A DNA stretch of 64,000 nt from Dyella_D sp052115385 (lineage in GTDB: Bacteria > Pseudomonadota > Gammaproteobacteria > Xanthomonadales > Rhodanobacteraceae): contig NZ_JBFRGP010000003.1 in NCBI RefSeq assembly GCF_052115385.1, forward strand, positions 310,001 through 374,000, written 5' to 3'. The notes below the pieces were generated by a model that saw nothing but the letters and a program-made list of their open reading frames with translations, did not search any database and was not told where the DNA came from. Position 1 is the stretch's first letter. The number at the start of each line of letters is the position of its first letter. Below, one piece after another: positions 50,657 through 62,444 of the stretch. A program made the translations under genes and the position numbers.

Positions 50657-52092
50657 CGCCGCGCCGCCTGCTGGCCCACGAAGACCTGATGACCACCTTC
50701 CGCCGCGTGCATTTCATCGGCATCGGCGGCGTGGGCATGAGCGGCATCGCCGAGGTGCTGCACAACCTGGGTTATGCGGTGTCCGGTTCCGACCGCGCCA
50801 ACTCGCCGACCGCGCAGCGCCTGGCCGACCTCGGCATCGTGGTGCACGTCGGCCATGCCGCCGAGCACATCGGCGACGCCGACGTGGTGGTCACCTCCAG
50901 CGCGATCCGCCAGGACAATCCGGAATTGCTTGCTGCCCGCGCGGCACGCATCCCGCTGGTGCCGCGTGCAGAGATGCTGGGCGAGCTGATGCGCTTCCGC
51001 CGCGGCGTGGCGATTGCCGGCACGCATGGCAAGACCACCACCACCAGCCTCACCGCCAGCGTGCTGGCCGAGGCCAACTACGACCCGACCTTCGTGATCG
51101 GCGGCCAGCTCAATGCGGCCGGCGCGAATGCGCGCCTGGGCACCGGCCAGTACATCGTGGCGGAGGCCGACGAGTCGGACGGCTCGTTCCTGATGCTGTC
51201 GCCGGTGGTGGCGGCGATCACCAATATCGACGCCGATCACCTGGAGAACTACCAGGGCGACTTCGCCCTGGTGAAGAAGGCGTTCGACGATTTCCTGCAC
51301 CGCCTGCCGTTCTATGGCCTGGCCGTGCTGTGCGTGGACGATCCGGAAGTGGCCGCGCTGGCCAAGCGCACCACGCGCCGCGTAATGACTTACGGCATCG
51401 ACTCGGCCGATGCCGACGTGCGCGCCAGCAACCTGACCCAGCACGGCTTCGAGATGCACTTCGACCTGTGGCTGCCGGGCCGCAACGAGGCATTGCGCGT
51501 CCAGCTCAACCTGCCGGGCCGCCACAACGTGCTCAACGCCTTGGCCGCCGCCACCATCGGCTGGCAGCTCGGCGTGGAAGCCGAATCGATCGCGCGCGCG
51601 CTGCAGCAGTTCGAAGGTGTGGGCCGGCGCTTCCATCGCCGGGGCGAGATCGCGCTCGATCAGGGCTCGGTGCTGCTGGTCGACGACTACGGCCACCATC
51701 CGCGCGAACTGGCCGCGGTGTTCGACGCCGTGCGCGGCGGCTGGCCGGAGCGCCGCCTGGTCGCGGCCTTCCAGCCGCACCGCTACAGCCGTACGCGCGA
51801 CCTGCTGGACGACTTCGCCAATGTGCTGAGCGACGTCGACGTGCTGGTGCTCACCGACGTGTACCCGGCTGGCGAGGCGCCGATCGCCGGCGCCGACGGC
51901 CGCGCGCTGGCCCGTGCGGTGCGTGCGCGCGGCAAGGTCGATCCGGTGCTGGTCGAGCATCCGCGCGAATTGAAGGAAGCCCTGCCGGCGCTGCTGCGCG
52001 ACGGCGACCTGTTGCTGCTGCTCGGCGCCGGCGATATCGGCGCGGCGGCGGTGGAGCTGGCCACGGCCGGCAACCTGAGGAGCAAGAAGTGA
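50653..52092 (+). CDS. murC: UDP-MurNAc-L-alanine ligase MurC
   Basis: Adds the first amino acid (L-Ala) to UDP-MurNAc in the cytoplasm. 479 residues. Seen: N-terminal 'HFIGIGGVGMSGIAEVLHNL', ATP loop 'IAGTHGKTTTTSL', 'VAEADESDGSFL', 'NIDADHLENYQGDF', and the C-terminal 'DDYGHHPRELAAVF' with 'FQPHRYSRTRDL'. Overlaps murG (ATGA) and ddl (GTGA). Confidence 0.97.
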   Translation: MTPRRLLAHEDLMTTFRRVHFIGIGGVGMSGIAEVLHNLGYAVSGSDRANSPTAQRLADLGIVVHVGHAAEHIGDADVVVTSSAIRQDNPELLAARAARIPLVPRAEMLGELMRFRRGVAIAGTHGKTTTTSLTASVLAEANYDPTFVIGGQLNAAGANARLGTGQYIVAEADESDGSFLMLSPVVAAITNIDADHLENYQGDFALVKKAFDDFLHRLPFYGLAVLCVDDPEVAALAKRTTRRVMTYGIDSADADVRASNLTQHGFEMHFDLWLPGRNEALRVQLNLPGRHNVLNALAAATIGWQLGVEAESIARALQQFEGVGRRFHRRGEIALDQGSVLLVDDYGHHPRELAAVFDAVRGGWPERRLVAAFQPHRYSRTRDLLDDFANVLSDVDVLVLTDVYPAGEAPIAGADGRALARAVRARGKVDPVLVEHPRELKEALPALLRDGDLLLLLGAGDIGAAAVELATAGNLRSKK

Positions 52093-53060
52093 GCGCGCCG
52101 AAGAAGGACGAGCTGAAGAAAATTGCTGACCCCGCACAGTTCGGCCGCGTCGCCGTGGTGATGGGCGGCAGCTCGGCCGAGCGCGAGGTCTCGCTCAATT
52201 CCGGCGACGGCGTGCTGAAGGCGCTGCGCGCGCGTGGCGTCGACGCCGAAGCGATCGACGGCATCCCCGCGCTGCTCGATGCGGTGCGCGCCGGCCACTT
52301 CGCGCGCGTGTTCAACATCCTGCACGGCGGCGGTGGCGAGAACGGCGAGCTGCAGGGCGCGCTGCAGTCGCTGCGCGTTCCGTTCACCGGTTCCGGCGTG
52401 CTCGGCTCGGCGCTGTCGCTGGACAAGATCCGCGCCAAGCTGGTGTGGCAGGCGCTGGGCCTGCCGACGCCGCGCTTCAAGGCGCTGCCGCGCGGCGCCG
52501 ACGTGCACGCCGCGGCGCGCGAGATCGGTTTCCCGCTGATCGTGAAGCCGGCCTGGGAAGGCTCCAGCGTGGGCGTCACCCGCGTGTTCGACGAGAAGGA
52601 CCTGGATGCCGCGGTGGAATTGGCCCAGCGCTATCCCGGCGACATGCTGATGGAAACGCTGATCGAAGGCGGCCCGCTCGAAGGTGGCGAGTTCACCGTC
52701 GGCATCCTCGGCCGCGAGGTGCTGCCGACCATCAAGATCGTGCCCAAGGGCGAGTACTACGACTACAACGCCAAGTACATCGCCGAGGACACCCAATACA
52801 TCTGCCCCGGCCTCGACGGCGAAGCCGAGCGCGAGATGCAGGCGCTGGCCCTGCGCGCGTTCGACGCGCTGGCCTGCGGCGGCTGGGGCCGGGTCGACGT
52901 GATGCGCGACCGCCACGGCCGCAACTGGCTGCTGGAGGTGAATACCGCCCCCGGCATGACCTCGCACTCGCTGGTGCCCAAGGCGGCCAAGGTGGTCGGC
53001 ATCGACTACGAGACGCTGTGCTGGCGCGTGCTGGAAACGAGCTTCCGGGAGGGCGTGTGA
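52089..53060 (+). CDS. ddlB: D-alanine--D-alanine ligase (DdlB type)
   Basis: ATP-grasp enzyme that makes D-Ala-D-Ala for MurF. 323 residues starting at a GTG that overlaps the murC stop. Seen: 'VMGGSSAEREVSLNSG' (N-terminal D-Ala site), 'FNILHGGGGENGELQGALQS', 'FPLIVKPAWEGSSVGVTRV' (ATP), 'YDYNAKYIAEDTQYICP' and 'WLLEVNTAPGMTSHSLVPKA'. The Tyr in the omega-loop ('EYYDYNAKY') fits the D-Ala-D-Ala, not D-Ala-D-Lac, type. Overlaps ftsQ by 4 bp. Confidence 0.97.
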   Translation: MSAPKKDELKKIADPAQFGRVAVVMGGSSAEREVSLNSGDGVLKALRARGVDAEAIDGIPALLDAVRAGHFARVFNILHGGGGENGELQGALQSLRVPFTGSGVLGSALSLDKIRAKLVWQALGLPTPRFKALPRGADVHAAAREIGFPLIVKPAWEGSSVGVTRVFDEKDLDAAVELAQRYPGDMLMETLIEGGPLEGGEFTVGILGREVLPTIKIVPKGEYYDYNAKYIAEDTQYICPGLDGEAEREMQALALRAFDALACGGWGRVDVMRDRHGRNWLLEVNTAPGMTSHSLVPKAAKVVGIDYETLCWRVLETSFREGV

Positions 53061-53800
53061 GGGGAGCTATCCGCCTCGTTGCCTGGTGTCTGGCCATTGC
53101 GCTGGTGGTGCTGCCGATCGTCGGCGTGCTGCGCGGATGGTTTGCGGCCAATCGCTGGCCGGTGACCCAGTTGACGGTGCAGGCCGAGTTCAAGCACGTG
53201 AGCGCGGACGCCATCCGCGCCACCGTGCTGCCGCGCCTGGGCAAGGGCTTCTTCGCGCTGGACCTGGACGCGGTGCAGAAGGCCGTGGCCGCGCTGCCGT
53301 GGGTGGAATCGGTGGAGGCGCGCAAGCGCTGGCCGGACACCCTGATCCTGCGCATCTACGAGCGCCAGCCGTTTGCGCGCTGGAACGACAAGCAGCTGAT
53401 CAGCCGCCAGGGCCTGGTGTTCGACGCGCCCGGCGCCGACGGCTTCGACAGCCTGCCGCAGCTGCGCGGCCCCGACGCGCGCCTGGCCGAGGTGGTGAGT
53501 TTCTACGCCGAGACGCAGAAGGCGTTCGGCAGCACGCATCTGAAGATCAGCGGCGTGTCGCTGACCGAACGCGGCAGCTGGAGCCTCAGCACCTCCAGCG
53601 GCGCGCAGATCGTGCTCGGTGATCGCGACCAGGCCGGCCGCCGGCTGCGCCGCTTCCTCGACGTCTACCCCCAATTGATGGCGAACCGCCCGGACGGTTT
53701 CGCCTATGCCGATCTTCGCTATACCAACGGATTCGCCGTGCGATGGCCGCAAGCGCAAGCACCGGAAGCCGTCACTACCAAAGGCACGCCCCGCACATGA
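53057..53800 (+). CDS. ftsQ: Cell division protein FtsQ
   Basis: Bitopic divisome scaffold that binds FtsB/FtsL. 247 residues from a GTG at 53057 that overlaps the ddlB stop. Membrane helix near the N-terminus ('LVAWCLAIALVVLPIVGVL', about 7-25), then the POTRA domain ('VTQLTVQAEFKHVSADAIRA', 'GFFALDLDAVQKAVAALPWV', 'VEARKRWPDTLILRIYERQP') and the FtsQ beta domain ending 'YTNGFAVRWP'. Its stop overlaps the ftsA start (ATGA). Confidence 0.95.
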   Translation: MRGAIRLVAWCLAIALVVLPIVGVLRGWFAANRWPVTQLTVQAEFKHVSADAIRATVLPRLGKGFFALDLDAVQKAVAALPWVESVEARKRWPDTLILRIYERQPFARWNDKQLISRQGLVFDAPGADGFDSLPQLRGPDARLAEVVSFYAETQKAFGSTHLKISGVSLTERGSWSLSTSSGAQIVLGDRDQAGRRLRRFLDVYPQLMANRPDGFAYADLRYTNGFAVRWPQAQAPEAVTTKGTPRT

Positions 53801-55029
53801 AAACCCGCAACGACAAGCAACTGGTCGTCGGCCTCGACATCGGCACCTCCAAGGTGGTGGCGATCGTGGGCGAGTACGAACCGGGCGAGCCGATCGAAGT
53901 GATCGGCATCGGCACGCATGTGTCGCGCGGACTCAAGCGCGGCTCGGTGGTGGACATCGAATCCACCGTGCACTCGATCCAGCGCGCGGTGGAAGAGGCC
54001 GAGTTGATGGCCGGCTGCGATATCCGCTCGGTCTACGCCTCGATCTCCGGCAGCCACCTGGAAACCAAGAACTCGCACGGCACCGCCGCGATCCGCGACC
54101 GCGAAGTGACCCCCGGCGACCTGGAGCAGGTGCTGGAGGCCGCCACCGCGGTGGCGATCCCGGCCGACCGCAAGGTTCTTTATAAGGAGTCGCAGGAGTA
54201 CCGCATCGACGGCCAGGACGGCATCCGCTCGCCGGTGGGCATGAGCGGCGTGCGCCTGGAGGCGAGCGTGCACCTGGTCACCGGCGCGGCCGCGGCGGTG
54301 CAGAACATCAGCAAGTGCATCCAGCGCTGCGGCCTGAGCGTGGACGAGCTGGTGCCGTCCTCGGTGGCCAGCGCCAAGTCGGTGCTGACCGACGACGAGC
54401 GCGAGCTGGGCGTGTGCCTGGTCGACATCGGCGCCGGCACCACCGACATCGCCATCTATACGCAGGGCTCGATCCGCTACACCAAGTCGCTGCCGGTGGG
54501 TGGCGACCAGGTCACCAACGACATCGCCTACGGCGTGCACACGCCGACCGCGCATGCCGAGGAGATCAAGATCAAGTACGCCTGCGCGCTGGCGCAGCTG
54601 GCGCACGCCGAGGAAACCATCCAGGTGCCCAGCGTGGGCGACCGCCCGCCGCGCCGGCTGGCCCGCCAGTCGCTCGCGCAGAGCGTGCAGGCGCGCTACG
54701 AGGAAATCTTCGAGATGGTGCAGGACGAGCTGCGCCGCTCCGGCTACGAAAGCCTGGTGGCGGCCGGCGTGGTGCTGACCGGCGGCGCCTCGCGCATGGA
54801 AGGCGCGCTGGAGCTGGCCGAGGAGATCTTCCACAAGATGGTGCGCATCGGCGTGCCGCAGCACGTGAGCGGCCTGGGCGAAGTGGTCACCAACCCGCTG
54901 CATTCCACCGGCGTGGGCCTGCTGCTGCATGGCGCGCGCGCCGGCGGCATGCGCGCGGGCAGTGCCTCGGGCGGCAGCGTGGGCGGGCTGGTGGAGCGGC
55001 TGCGCGGCTGGCTGGCAAAGAATTTCTGA
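53797..55029 (+). CDS. ftsA: Cell division protein FtsA
   Basis: Actin-like ATPase that tethers FtsZ to the membrane. 410 residues. Seen: 'LVVGLDIGTSKVVAIVGEYE' (phosphate 1), 'GVCLVDIGAGTTDIAIYTQG' (phosphate 2), 'GVVLTGGASRMEGALELAEE' (adenosine), and a C-terminal amphipathic membrane-targeting helix 'GLVERLRGWLAKNF'. Start at 'MKTRNDKQ', which overlaps the ftsQ stop; an upstream in-frame ATG would lie deep in ftsQ. Confidence 0.97.
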   Translation: MKTRNDKQLVVGLDIGTSKVVAIVGEYEPGEPIEVIGIGTHVSRGLKRGSVVDIESTVHSIQRAVEEAELMAGCDIRSVYASISGSHLETKNSHGTAAIRDREVTPGDLEQVLEAATAVAIPADRKVLYKESQEYRIDGQDGIRSPVGMSGVRLEASVHLVTGAAAAVQNISKCIQRCGLSVDELVPSSVASAKSVLTDDERELGVCLVDIGAGTTDIAIYTQGSIRYTKSLPVGGDQVTNDIAYGVHTPTAHAEEIKIKYACALAQLAHAEETIQVPSVGDRPPRRLARQSLAQSVQARYEEIFEMVQDELRRSGYESLVAAGVVLTGGASRMEGALELAEEIFHKMVRIGVPQHVSGLGEVVTNPLHSTGVGLLLHGARAGGMRAGSASGGSVGGLVERLRGWLAKNF

Positions 55030-55158
55030 TGTTCCAGTTTTTTTGGCGGCGCAGGACGCGCAGCCACGGGCGACGGGAAGTTGCCCACCACTCGAGGGAC
55101 CGCAAGGAGCGGAACCCGCGGGTTACAACGACAACGAAAGCACTACGGAGGACGGGAA

Positions 55159-56337
55159 ATGTTTGAACTGGTCGAAAAACTCGCACCTAACGCGATCATC
55201 AAGGTCATTGGCGTCGGCGGTGGCGGCGGCAATGCTGTAGCCCACATGCTGGGCGCCAACATCGAGGGCGTGGAATTCGTCGTGGCGAACACCGATTCGC
55301 AGGCGATGAAGAGCTGCGGTTCGCGTACCCACCTGCAGCTCGGCGCCAATGTCACCAAGGGCCTGGGCGCAGGCGCCAACCCGGAAGTGGGCCGTCAGGC
55401 CGCCCTGGAAGACCGCGAGCGCATCGAGGAAATGCTCGAAGGCGCGGACATGGTCTTCATCACCGCCGGCATGGGCGGCGGCACCGGCACCGGTGCGGCA
55501 CCCGTGGTGGCCCAGCTGGCCAAGGAAAAGGGCATCCTGACCGTGGCCGTGGTCACCAAGCCGTTCCCCTTCGAAGGCCGCCGCCGCATGCAGGTGGCGA
55601 TGAAGGGCATCGAGGACCTGTCGCAGCACGTCGACTCGCTGATCACCGTGCCGAACGAGAAGCTGCTGTCGGTGCTCGGCCGTGAAGTCACCCTGTTGAA
55701 CGCCTTCAAGGCCGCCAACGACGTGCTGCTGGGCGCGGTGCAGGGCATCGCCGACCTGATCACGGCCCCGGGCCTGATCAACGTCGACTTCGCCGACGTG
55801 CGCACCGTGATGTCCGAGATGGGCATGGCGATGATGGGCTCGGGCACCGCTCGCGGCGACGACCGCGCGCAGGCCGCCGCCGAGGCCGCCATCAACAACC
55901 CGCTGCTGGAAGACGTCAACCTCAACGGCGCCTGCGGCATCCTGGTCAACGTCACGGCCGGTCCGAACCTGACCATGCGCGAGTTCGACGAGATCGGCCG
56001 GGTGATCCACGACTTCGCCAGCGAAGACGCCACCGTGGTGATCGGCACCTCGCTCGATCCGGAAATGCAGGATGACGTCCGCGTCACCGTGGTGGCCACC
56101 GGCCTGAACCGCGTTGCCGCCGTGCGCCAGCCGCAGCGCCAGGCAGTGACCCAGCAGGTGGAGATGCGCCAGCGGCCGCGTCCGGTCGTGCTGCGCACCG
56201 GCACCGGCAACGAAGTAGTGGACTACGCCCAGCCCGACGTGGTGGCCAGCCGTGGCGACGCTGCCCCGGCCAAAGGCGCCGATCCGAGCTTCGACTACCT
56301 GGACATCCCGGCCTTCCTGCGCCGCCAGGCGGATTGA
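55159..56337 (+). CDS. ftsZ: Cell division protein FtsZ
   Basis: Tubulin-like GTPase that forms the division ring. 392 residues. Seen: 'IKVIGVGGGGGNAVAHM', the tubulin signature 'FITAGMGGGTGTGAAPVVA', the T7/synergy loop 'NVDFADVRTVMSEMG', and the conserved C-terminal peptide 'PSFDYLDIPAFLRRQAD' that binds FtsA and ZipA. GGAGG ribosome site. Unlike the rest of the cluster it is set off by a 129-bp gap from ftsA, which may hold its own promoter and contains a short imperfect hairpin (about 55067-55086). Confidence 0.98.
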   Translation: MFELVEKLAPNAIIKVIGVGGGGGNAVAHMLGANIEGVEFVVANTDSQAMKSCGSRTHLQLGANVTKGLGAGANPEVGRQAALEDRERIEEMLEGADMVFITAGMGGGTGTGAAPVVAQLAKEKGILTVAVVTKPFPFEGRRRMQVAMKGIEDLSQHVDSLITVPNEKLLSVLGREVTLLNAFKAANDVLLGAVQGIADLITAPGLINVDFADVRTVMSEMGMAMMGSGTARGDDRAQAAAEAAINNPLLEDVNLNGACGILVNVTAGPNLTMREFDEIGRVIHDFASEDATVVIGTSLDPEMQDDVRVTVVATGLNRVAAVRQPQRQAVTQQVEMRQRPRPVVLRTGTGNEVVDYAQPDVVASRGDAAPAKGADPSFDYLDIPAFLRRQAD

Positions 56338-56794
56338 GTTCGGTAGATAGAAAAAAAATGTTCAAAAAGGAGTGAACAAACGTCAGATTGACTTGTCAGT
56401 CACATTACGTGCCTTGCGGCTGCTGCAAAGTTTGCCGCTTGTGCGTTCTCCCGCCCCAGGCGGGGGAGTGTGCTGACGCCAGTCCGTTTGCTCCTGGAGG
56501 AACATGACAGGACTGTGCGTCCGGGATGACGCACGACTTGACCGGGGTATTTCCGCCCGGCCCGGTCCGACGCCCGCCACCGGATTTCCCGTCCCGGTGC
56601 GGGCGTCGTGTCGATCCTAACTAGCTGACGGAATTGAGGTATTTCGCCGTCTGGTGCGCCTTCTGCTGTTCACAAGGATGAAACTGGCATGAAAGCGTGA
56701 ACAGACTGTACGGGCCGGTTTGCTATTTTCAGTGGTTAAGACTGTGTTAGCATCCGTCCCCTGTTGGCTGCTGCCCCTTGCAGGTACCAAAAAA
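56338..56794 (+). other. Long ftsZ-lpxC intergenic region with two hairpins
   Basis: 457 bp without a credible gene. It holds a GC hairpin in about 56441-56464 (CTCCCGCC-CCA-GGCGGGGGAG type) and a long hairpin 56569-56583 with 56594-56607 (14 pairs, one bulged C, 10-nt loop). Neither is followed by a clear T-run; they may end the dcw transcript or structure the lpxC leader. A weak lpxC promoter is possible near 56724-56751 (TTTTCA, 16 bp, TAGCAT). Confidence 0.55.
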
Positions 56795-57709
56795 ATGATC
56801 AAGCAGCGTACGCTCAAGAACATCATCCGGGCCACCGGCGTCGGTCTGCATACCGGCGACAAGGTCTACATGACGCTCCGCCCCGCCGCACCGAACACCG
56901 GCATCGTGTTCCGCCGCACGGATCTCAATCCGCCGGTGGACATCGCCGCCCGTCCCGACAATGTCGGCGACACGCGCCTGTCGACCACCCTGGTCAACGG
57001 CGACGTGCGCGTCTCCACCGTGGAGCATCTGCTCTCGGCGATGGCCGGCCTCGGCATCGACAACGCTTACGTCGACCTGTCTGCACCGGAAGTGCCGATC
57101 ATGGACGGCAGCGCCGGTCCCTTCGTATTCCTGCTGCAGTCGGCCGGCATCGAAGAACAGAACGTCGCCAAGCGCTTCATCCGCATCAAGAAGCCGATCA
57201 GGGTGCAGGACGGCGACAAGTGGGCCACTTTTGAGCCGTTCGAAGGCTTCAAGGTCGGCTTCTCGATCGAGTTCAACCACCCGATCATCAGCAAGCGCAC
57301 GTCGAAGGCGGAGATCGATTTCTCCACCACCTCGTTCGTGAAGGAAGTGAGCCGCGCGCGCACCTTCGGCTTCATGCGCGATATCGAGATGCTGCGCGAA
57401 CACAACCTGGCGCTCGGCGGCTCGATGGACAACGCCGTGGTGCTGGACGACTACCGCGTGCTCAACGAAGATGGCCTCCGCTACGAGGACGAATTCGTCA
57501 AGCACAAGATCCTGGACGCCATCGGCGACCTGTATCTGCTGGGCCACAGCCTGATCGGCGCCTACTACGCGCACAAGTCCGGCCATGAGCTCAACAACAA
57601 GCTGCTGCGCACGCTGATGGCCGACGCCACCGCGTGGGAAGAGGTCGTCTATCAGGACGATCCCGCTACGGCCCCGATCTCCTACGCGCACCCCGCCCAG
57701 GCGATCTGA
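56795..57709 (+). CDS. lpxC: UDP-3-O-acyl-GlcNAc deacetylase LpxC
   Basis: Zinc enzyme that catalyses the committed step of lipid A synthesis. 304 residues. Seen: 'MIKQRTLKNIIRATGVGLHT', the metal/catalytic 'STVEHLLSAMAGLGIDN' (His), 'EVPIMDGSAGPFVFLLQSAG', and 'RYEDEFVKHKILDAIGDLYL' followed by 'LGHSLIGAYYAHKSGH' (His and Asp ligands, catalytic His). Start at the ATG at 56795; an in-frame extension upstream is outside the conserved family start. Strong terminator downstream. As in E. coli it lies after ftsZ and before secA. Confidence 0.97.
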   Translation: MIKQRTLKNIIRATGVGLHTGDKVYMTLRPAAPNTGIVFRRTDLNPPVDIAARPDNVGDTRLSTTLVNGDVRVSTVEHLLSAMAGLGIDNAYVDLSAPEVPIMDGSAGPFVFLLQSAGIEEQNVAKRFIRIKKPIRVQDGDKWATFEPFEGFKVGFSIEFNHPIISKRTSKAEIDFSTTSFVKEVSRARTFGFMRDIEMLREHNLALGGSMDNAVVLDDYRVLNEDGLRYEDEFVKHKILDAIGDLYLLGHSLIGAYYAHKSGHELNNKLLRTLMADATAWEEVVYQDDPATAPISYAHPAQAI

Positions 57710-57742
57710 AGCCCTCGCCTCCGCGCGAAGCTGAACAAACTG

Positions 57743-57780
57743 AACGGCCGCGTCTCCAGGGACGCGGCCGTTTGTTTTGT
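57743..57780 (+). terminator. Intrinsic terminator of lpxC
   Basis: A 12-bp perfect stem (AACGGCCGCGTC and its complement, 57743-57754 with 57761-57772) and a 6-nt loop, followed by TGTTTTGT. 34 bp after the lpxC stop. Confidence 0.88.
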
Positions 57781-57947
57781 GATATACCTCGCCTCTTGGT
57801 CCTGGCACGACTCACGTATTGAGGATGTCAACGTCTTACGTGACCGTGGAGCCATGCTATAAACCCGCCACTGCCGATCGGGCATGCGGGCGACCTGGCC
57901 GCTGGCGATAGCAGGATGAATGGTCTGGACAGGGGGGCGAGTCGAAC

Positions 57948-58439
57948 TCAGCCGCCCGGTTTGCGGGAATCAGCAGTTTCGGCGATGGACGCCAGCTCGA
58001 GGAACAGACGCTGCAATTCGGGGTCTGTTAGCGAGACCGCCGCGGCCTTCAAATGGTCTGCGGCAGCGGGCGAAAGCGGTTTTGACCGATCCGGCAAGGT
58101 TTCAGCCGGTGGTAGGGGGGCCACTTTCACGGTGAGGTATCCGGCGCGCACGCCAATGGCATGCGCGGCAGCGAGGATTTGCGTCTGCATAAGACGAAGC
58201 CTCGAGGCCAGCGCCGGCGAAGGAGCCAGGAATACAAGACGGCCGTCGCGCAGGTTGGCGAATCTCACCTGCTCGCGGAGCGGTGACGGCAGCGTCTGGC
58301 GCAGTGCACGATCCAACGCCTCCAGCTCACTGGCCTTGCGAGCCAGCTTGGCGAAGGGGCCACATTCGGTAAGGGATTTCGGTCCTGAGCCGGTGCGGCG
58401 GGAAGCGTAGGGAACGTCGCGCTGCATGGGTGCCGACAT
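57948..58439 (-). CDS. dciA: DUF721 protein, probable replicative-helicase loader DciA
   Basis: 163 residues with the DUF721/DciA pattern: an N-terminal helical domain ('LEALDRALRQTLPSPLREQV', 'LVFLAPSPALASRLRLMQTQ') resembling a KH-like fold, and a variable, probably disordered C-terminal half. DciA is the ancestral loader of DnaB in bacteria without DnaC; this matches the usual lpxC-dciA-secA neighbourhood in pseudomonads and xanthomonads. The start is not supported by a good Shine-Dalgarno; ATG 58439 or 58427 are both possible. It is divergent from the M23 gene with only 17 bp between start codons. Confidence 0.8.
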   Translation of the reverse strand: MSAPMQRDVPYASRRTGSGPKSLTECGPFAKLARKASELEALDRALRQTLPSPLREQVRFANLRDGRLVFLAPSPALASRLRLMQTQILAAAHAIGVRAGYLTVKVAPLPPAETLPDRSKPLSPAAADHLKAAAVSLTDPELQRLFLELASIAETADSRKPGG

Positions 58440-58456
58440 CTTCGACGTGGAAAAAC

Positions 58457-59386
58457 ATGCAAATCATACTCGTGTCACGCACCAAGCGGGTGCCGAAAAC
58501 CTTCGATCTGGCCGACCGGCGCTTGCGCTATCGGCTGGTGGCAACGGCAGTCGCAGCGGTGCTGGCCTGCGCGGCGCTGGGCGCCACGGTGGCCTTGGCG
58601 GTAGCTAGTCCGCGTGATCGCGCACTGGCGGAAATCAGCCAGCTGCATCAGCAGGTGTCGAAGCAGAACGTGCAGCTCGGCGACGTCCGCAAGGACGCAC
58701 AACGCGATATCGATGCGCTCGCCGCCAAGCTCGGCCAATTGCAGGCCCAGTCCACCCGCCTGAATGCCCTGGGCGAGCGCCTGGCGCAGGTCGGCAAACT
58801 CGACAGCACCGAATTCAACTTCGACGAACAGCCCCCCGTCGGCGGCGTCGAAGACGTCAACGACAGCGCCTATGCCTTGCCGCAGGCGCTGGACAGCGGC
58901 ATCGACCAGCTCGCCAACCGCTTCGACAGCCAGCAGGCGCAGCTCTACGCCCTGCAGAGCCTGCTGCTCGACGCCAAGATCGAATCCAATCTCAAGCCCA
59001 CCGGCATGCCGGTCGAAGGCTACATTTCCTCCTATTTCGGTGGCCGCCCCGATCCGTTCAGCGGGCACGCGGCGTACCACACGGGCCTGGACATCTCCGC
59101 GCCCACCGGCACGCCGGTACACGCGGTGGCCGAAGGCATGGTCACGTTCGCCGGGCTGCGCAGCGGCTATGGCGACGTGATCGAGATCGATCATGGCAAC
59201 GGCTACATGACCCGCTACGCCCACAACAGCTCGCTGATCGTGCGTCCGGGCCAGCGCGTGCACGTGGGCGACGTGATCGCCAAGGCCGGCTCCACCGGCC
59301 GCTCCACCGGCTCGCACGTGCATTTCGAGGTCTGGTACAAGGGCAACGTGGTCAATCCGCTCGCCTACGTGCGCAATCATCGCTGA
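58457..59386 (+). CDS. LytM-type M23 peptidase family protein, membrane-anchored
   Basis: Peptidoglycan endopeptidase or amidase activator of 309 residues. An N-terminal membrane helix ('AVAAVLACAALGATVALAVA', about 38-57) is followed by a coiled coil (about 65-115; 'ISQLHQQVSKQNVQLGDVRK') and a C-terminal M23 domain (from about 195): 'AAYHTGLDISAPTGTPVHAV' gives the first His/Asp zinc ligands, 'SHVHFEVWYKG' the H-x-H. All four zinc-site residues appear intact, so it may be catalytically active, unlike EnvC or NlpD. It occupies the place of secM between lpxC and secA. Confidence 0.9.
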   Translation: MQIILVSRTKRVPKTFDLADRRLRYRLVATAVAAVLACAALGATVALAVASPRDRALAEISQLHQQVSKQNVQLGDVRKDAQRDIDALAAKLGQLQAQSTRLNALGERLAQVGKLDSTEFNFDEQPPVGGVEDVNDSAYALPQALDSGIDQLANRFDSQQAQLYALQSLLLDAKIESNLKPTGMPVEGYISSYFGGRPDPFSGHAAYHTGLDISAPTGTPVHAVAEGMVTFAGLRSGYGDVIEIDHGNGYMTRYAHNSSLIVRPGQRVHVGDVIAKAGSTGRSTGSHVHFEVWYKGNVVNPLAYVRNHR

Positions 59387-59400
59387 AGCCGCGCCGGTTC

Positions 59401-59424
59401 GAGGCCTCGCTGTGCCGAGGCCTC
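59401..59424 (+). terminator. Hairpin terminator after the M23 gene
   Basis: A 9-bp perfect stem (GAGGCCTCG / CGAGGCCTC) with a 6-nt loop, 14 bp after the stop codon. The following TTGAAAC is only weakly T-rich. Confidence 0.5.
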
Positions 59425-59638
59425 TTGAAACGCTCCCTCGGAGCCGCCAGACATGGCACCGGGAAGGATGACGGGGTCTGCCGCAAAAGGTTGCGGCCAC
59501 TGCGGGCCACCGGCTGGGGAGAACACCCCGGCCCGGCTTTCGTTTGGGATCGCCCGGCGACCCTAGTATCATCAATCCTTTCGTCCCGCCCGTTGTCATG
59601 CGGTGGGCGTTTACGACTCACGCAGATCCGGAAGATCG

Positions 59639-62371
<2,733 letters not shown>

Positions 62372-62386
62372 GCCTGCCCGGCATCG

Positions 62387-62421
62387 AACGAAAAAGGCGG
62401 CCCATGGCCGCCTTTTTCGTT
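62387..62421. terminator. Bidirectional terminator between secA and apaH
   Basis: A 16-bp perfect stem (62387-62402 with 62406-62421) around a 3-nt loop, with A-runs in one arm and T-runs in the other, so it can work for both converging transcripts. Confidence 0.92.
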
Positions 62422-62444
62422 GGAGCCGCCTTGCGCCGCGCAGC

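Noticed and set aside
59387..59638. secM-like arrest peptide gene ahead of secA
   Set aside because: The gap contains only a hairpin and no ORF with a signal peptide and arrest motif; the M23 gene occupies the secM position.
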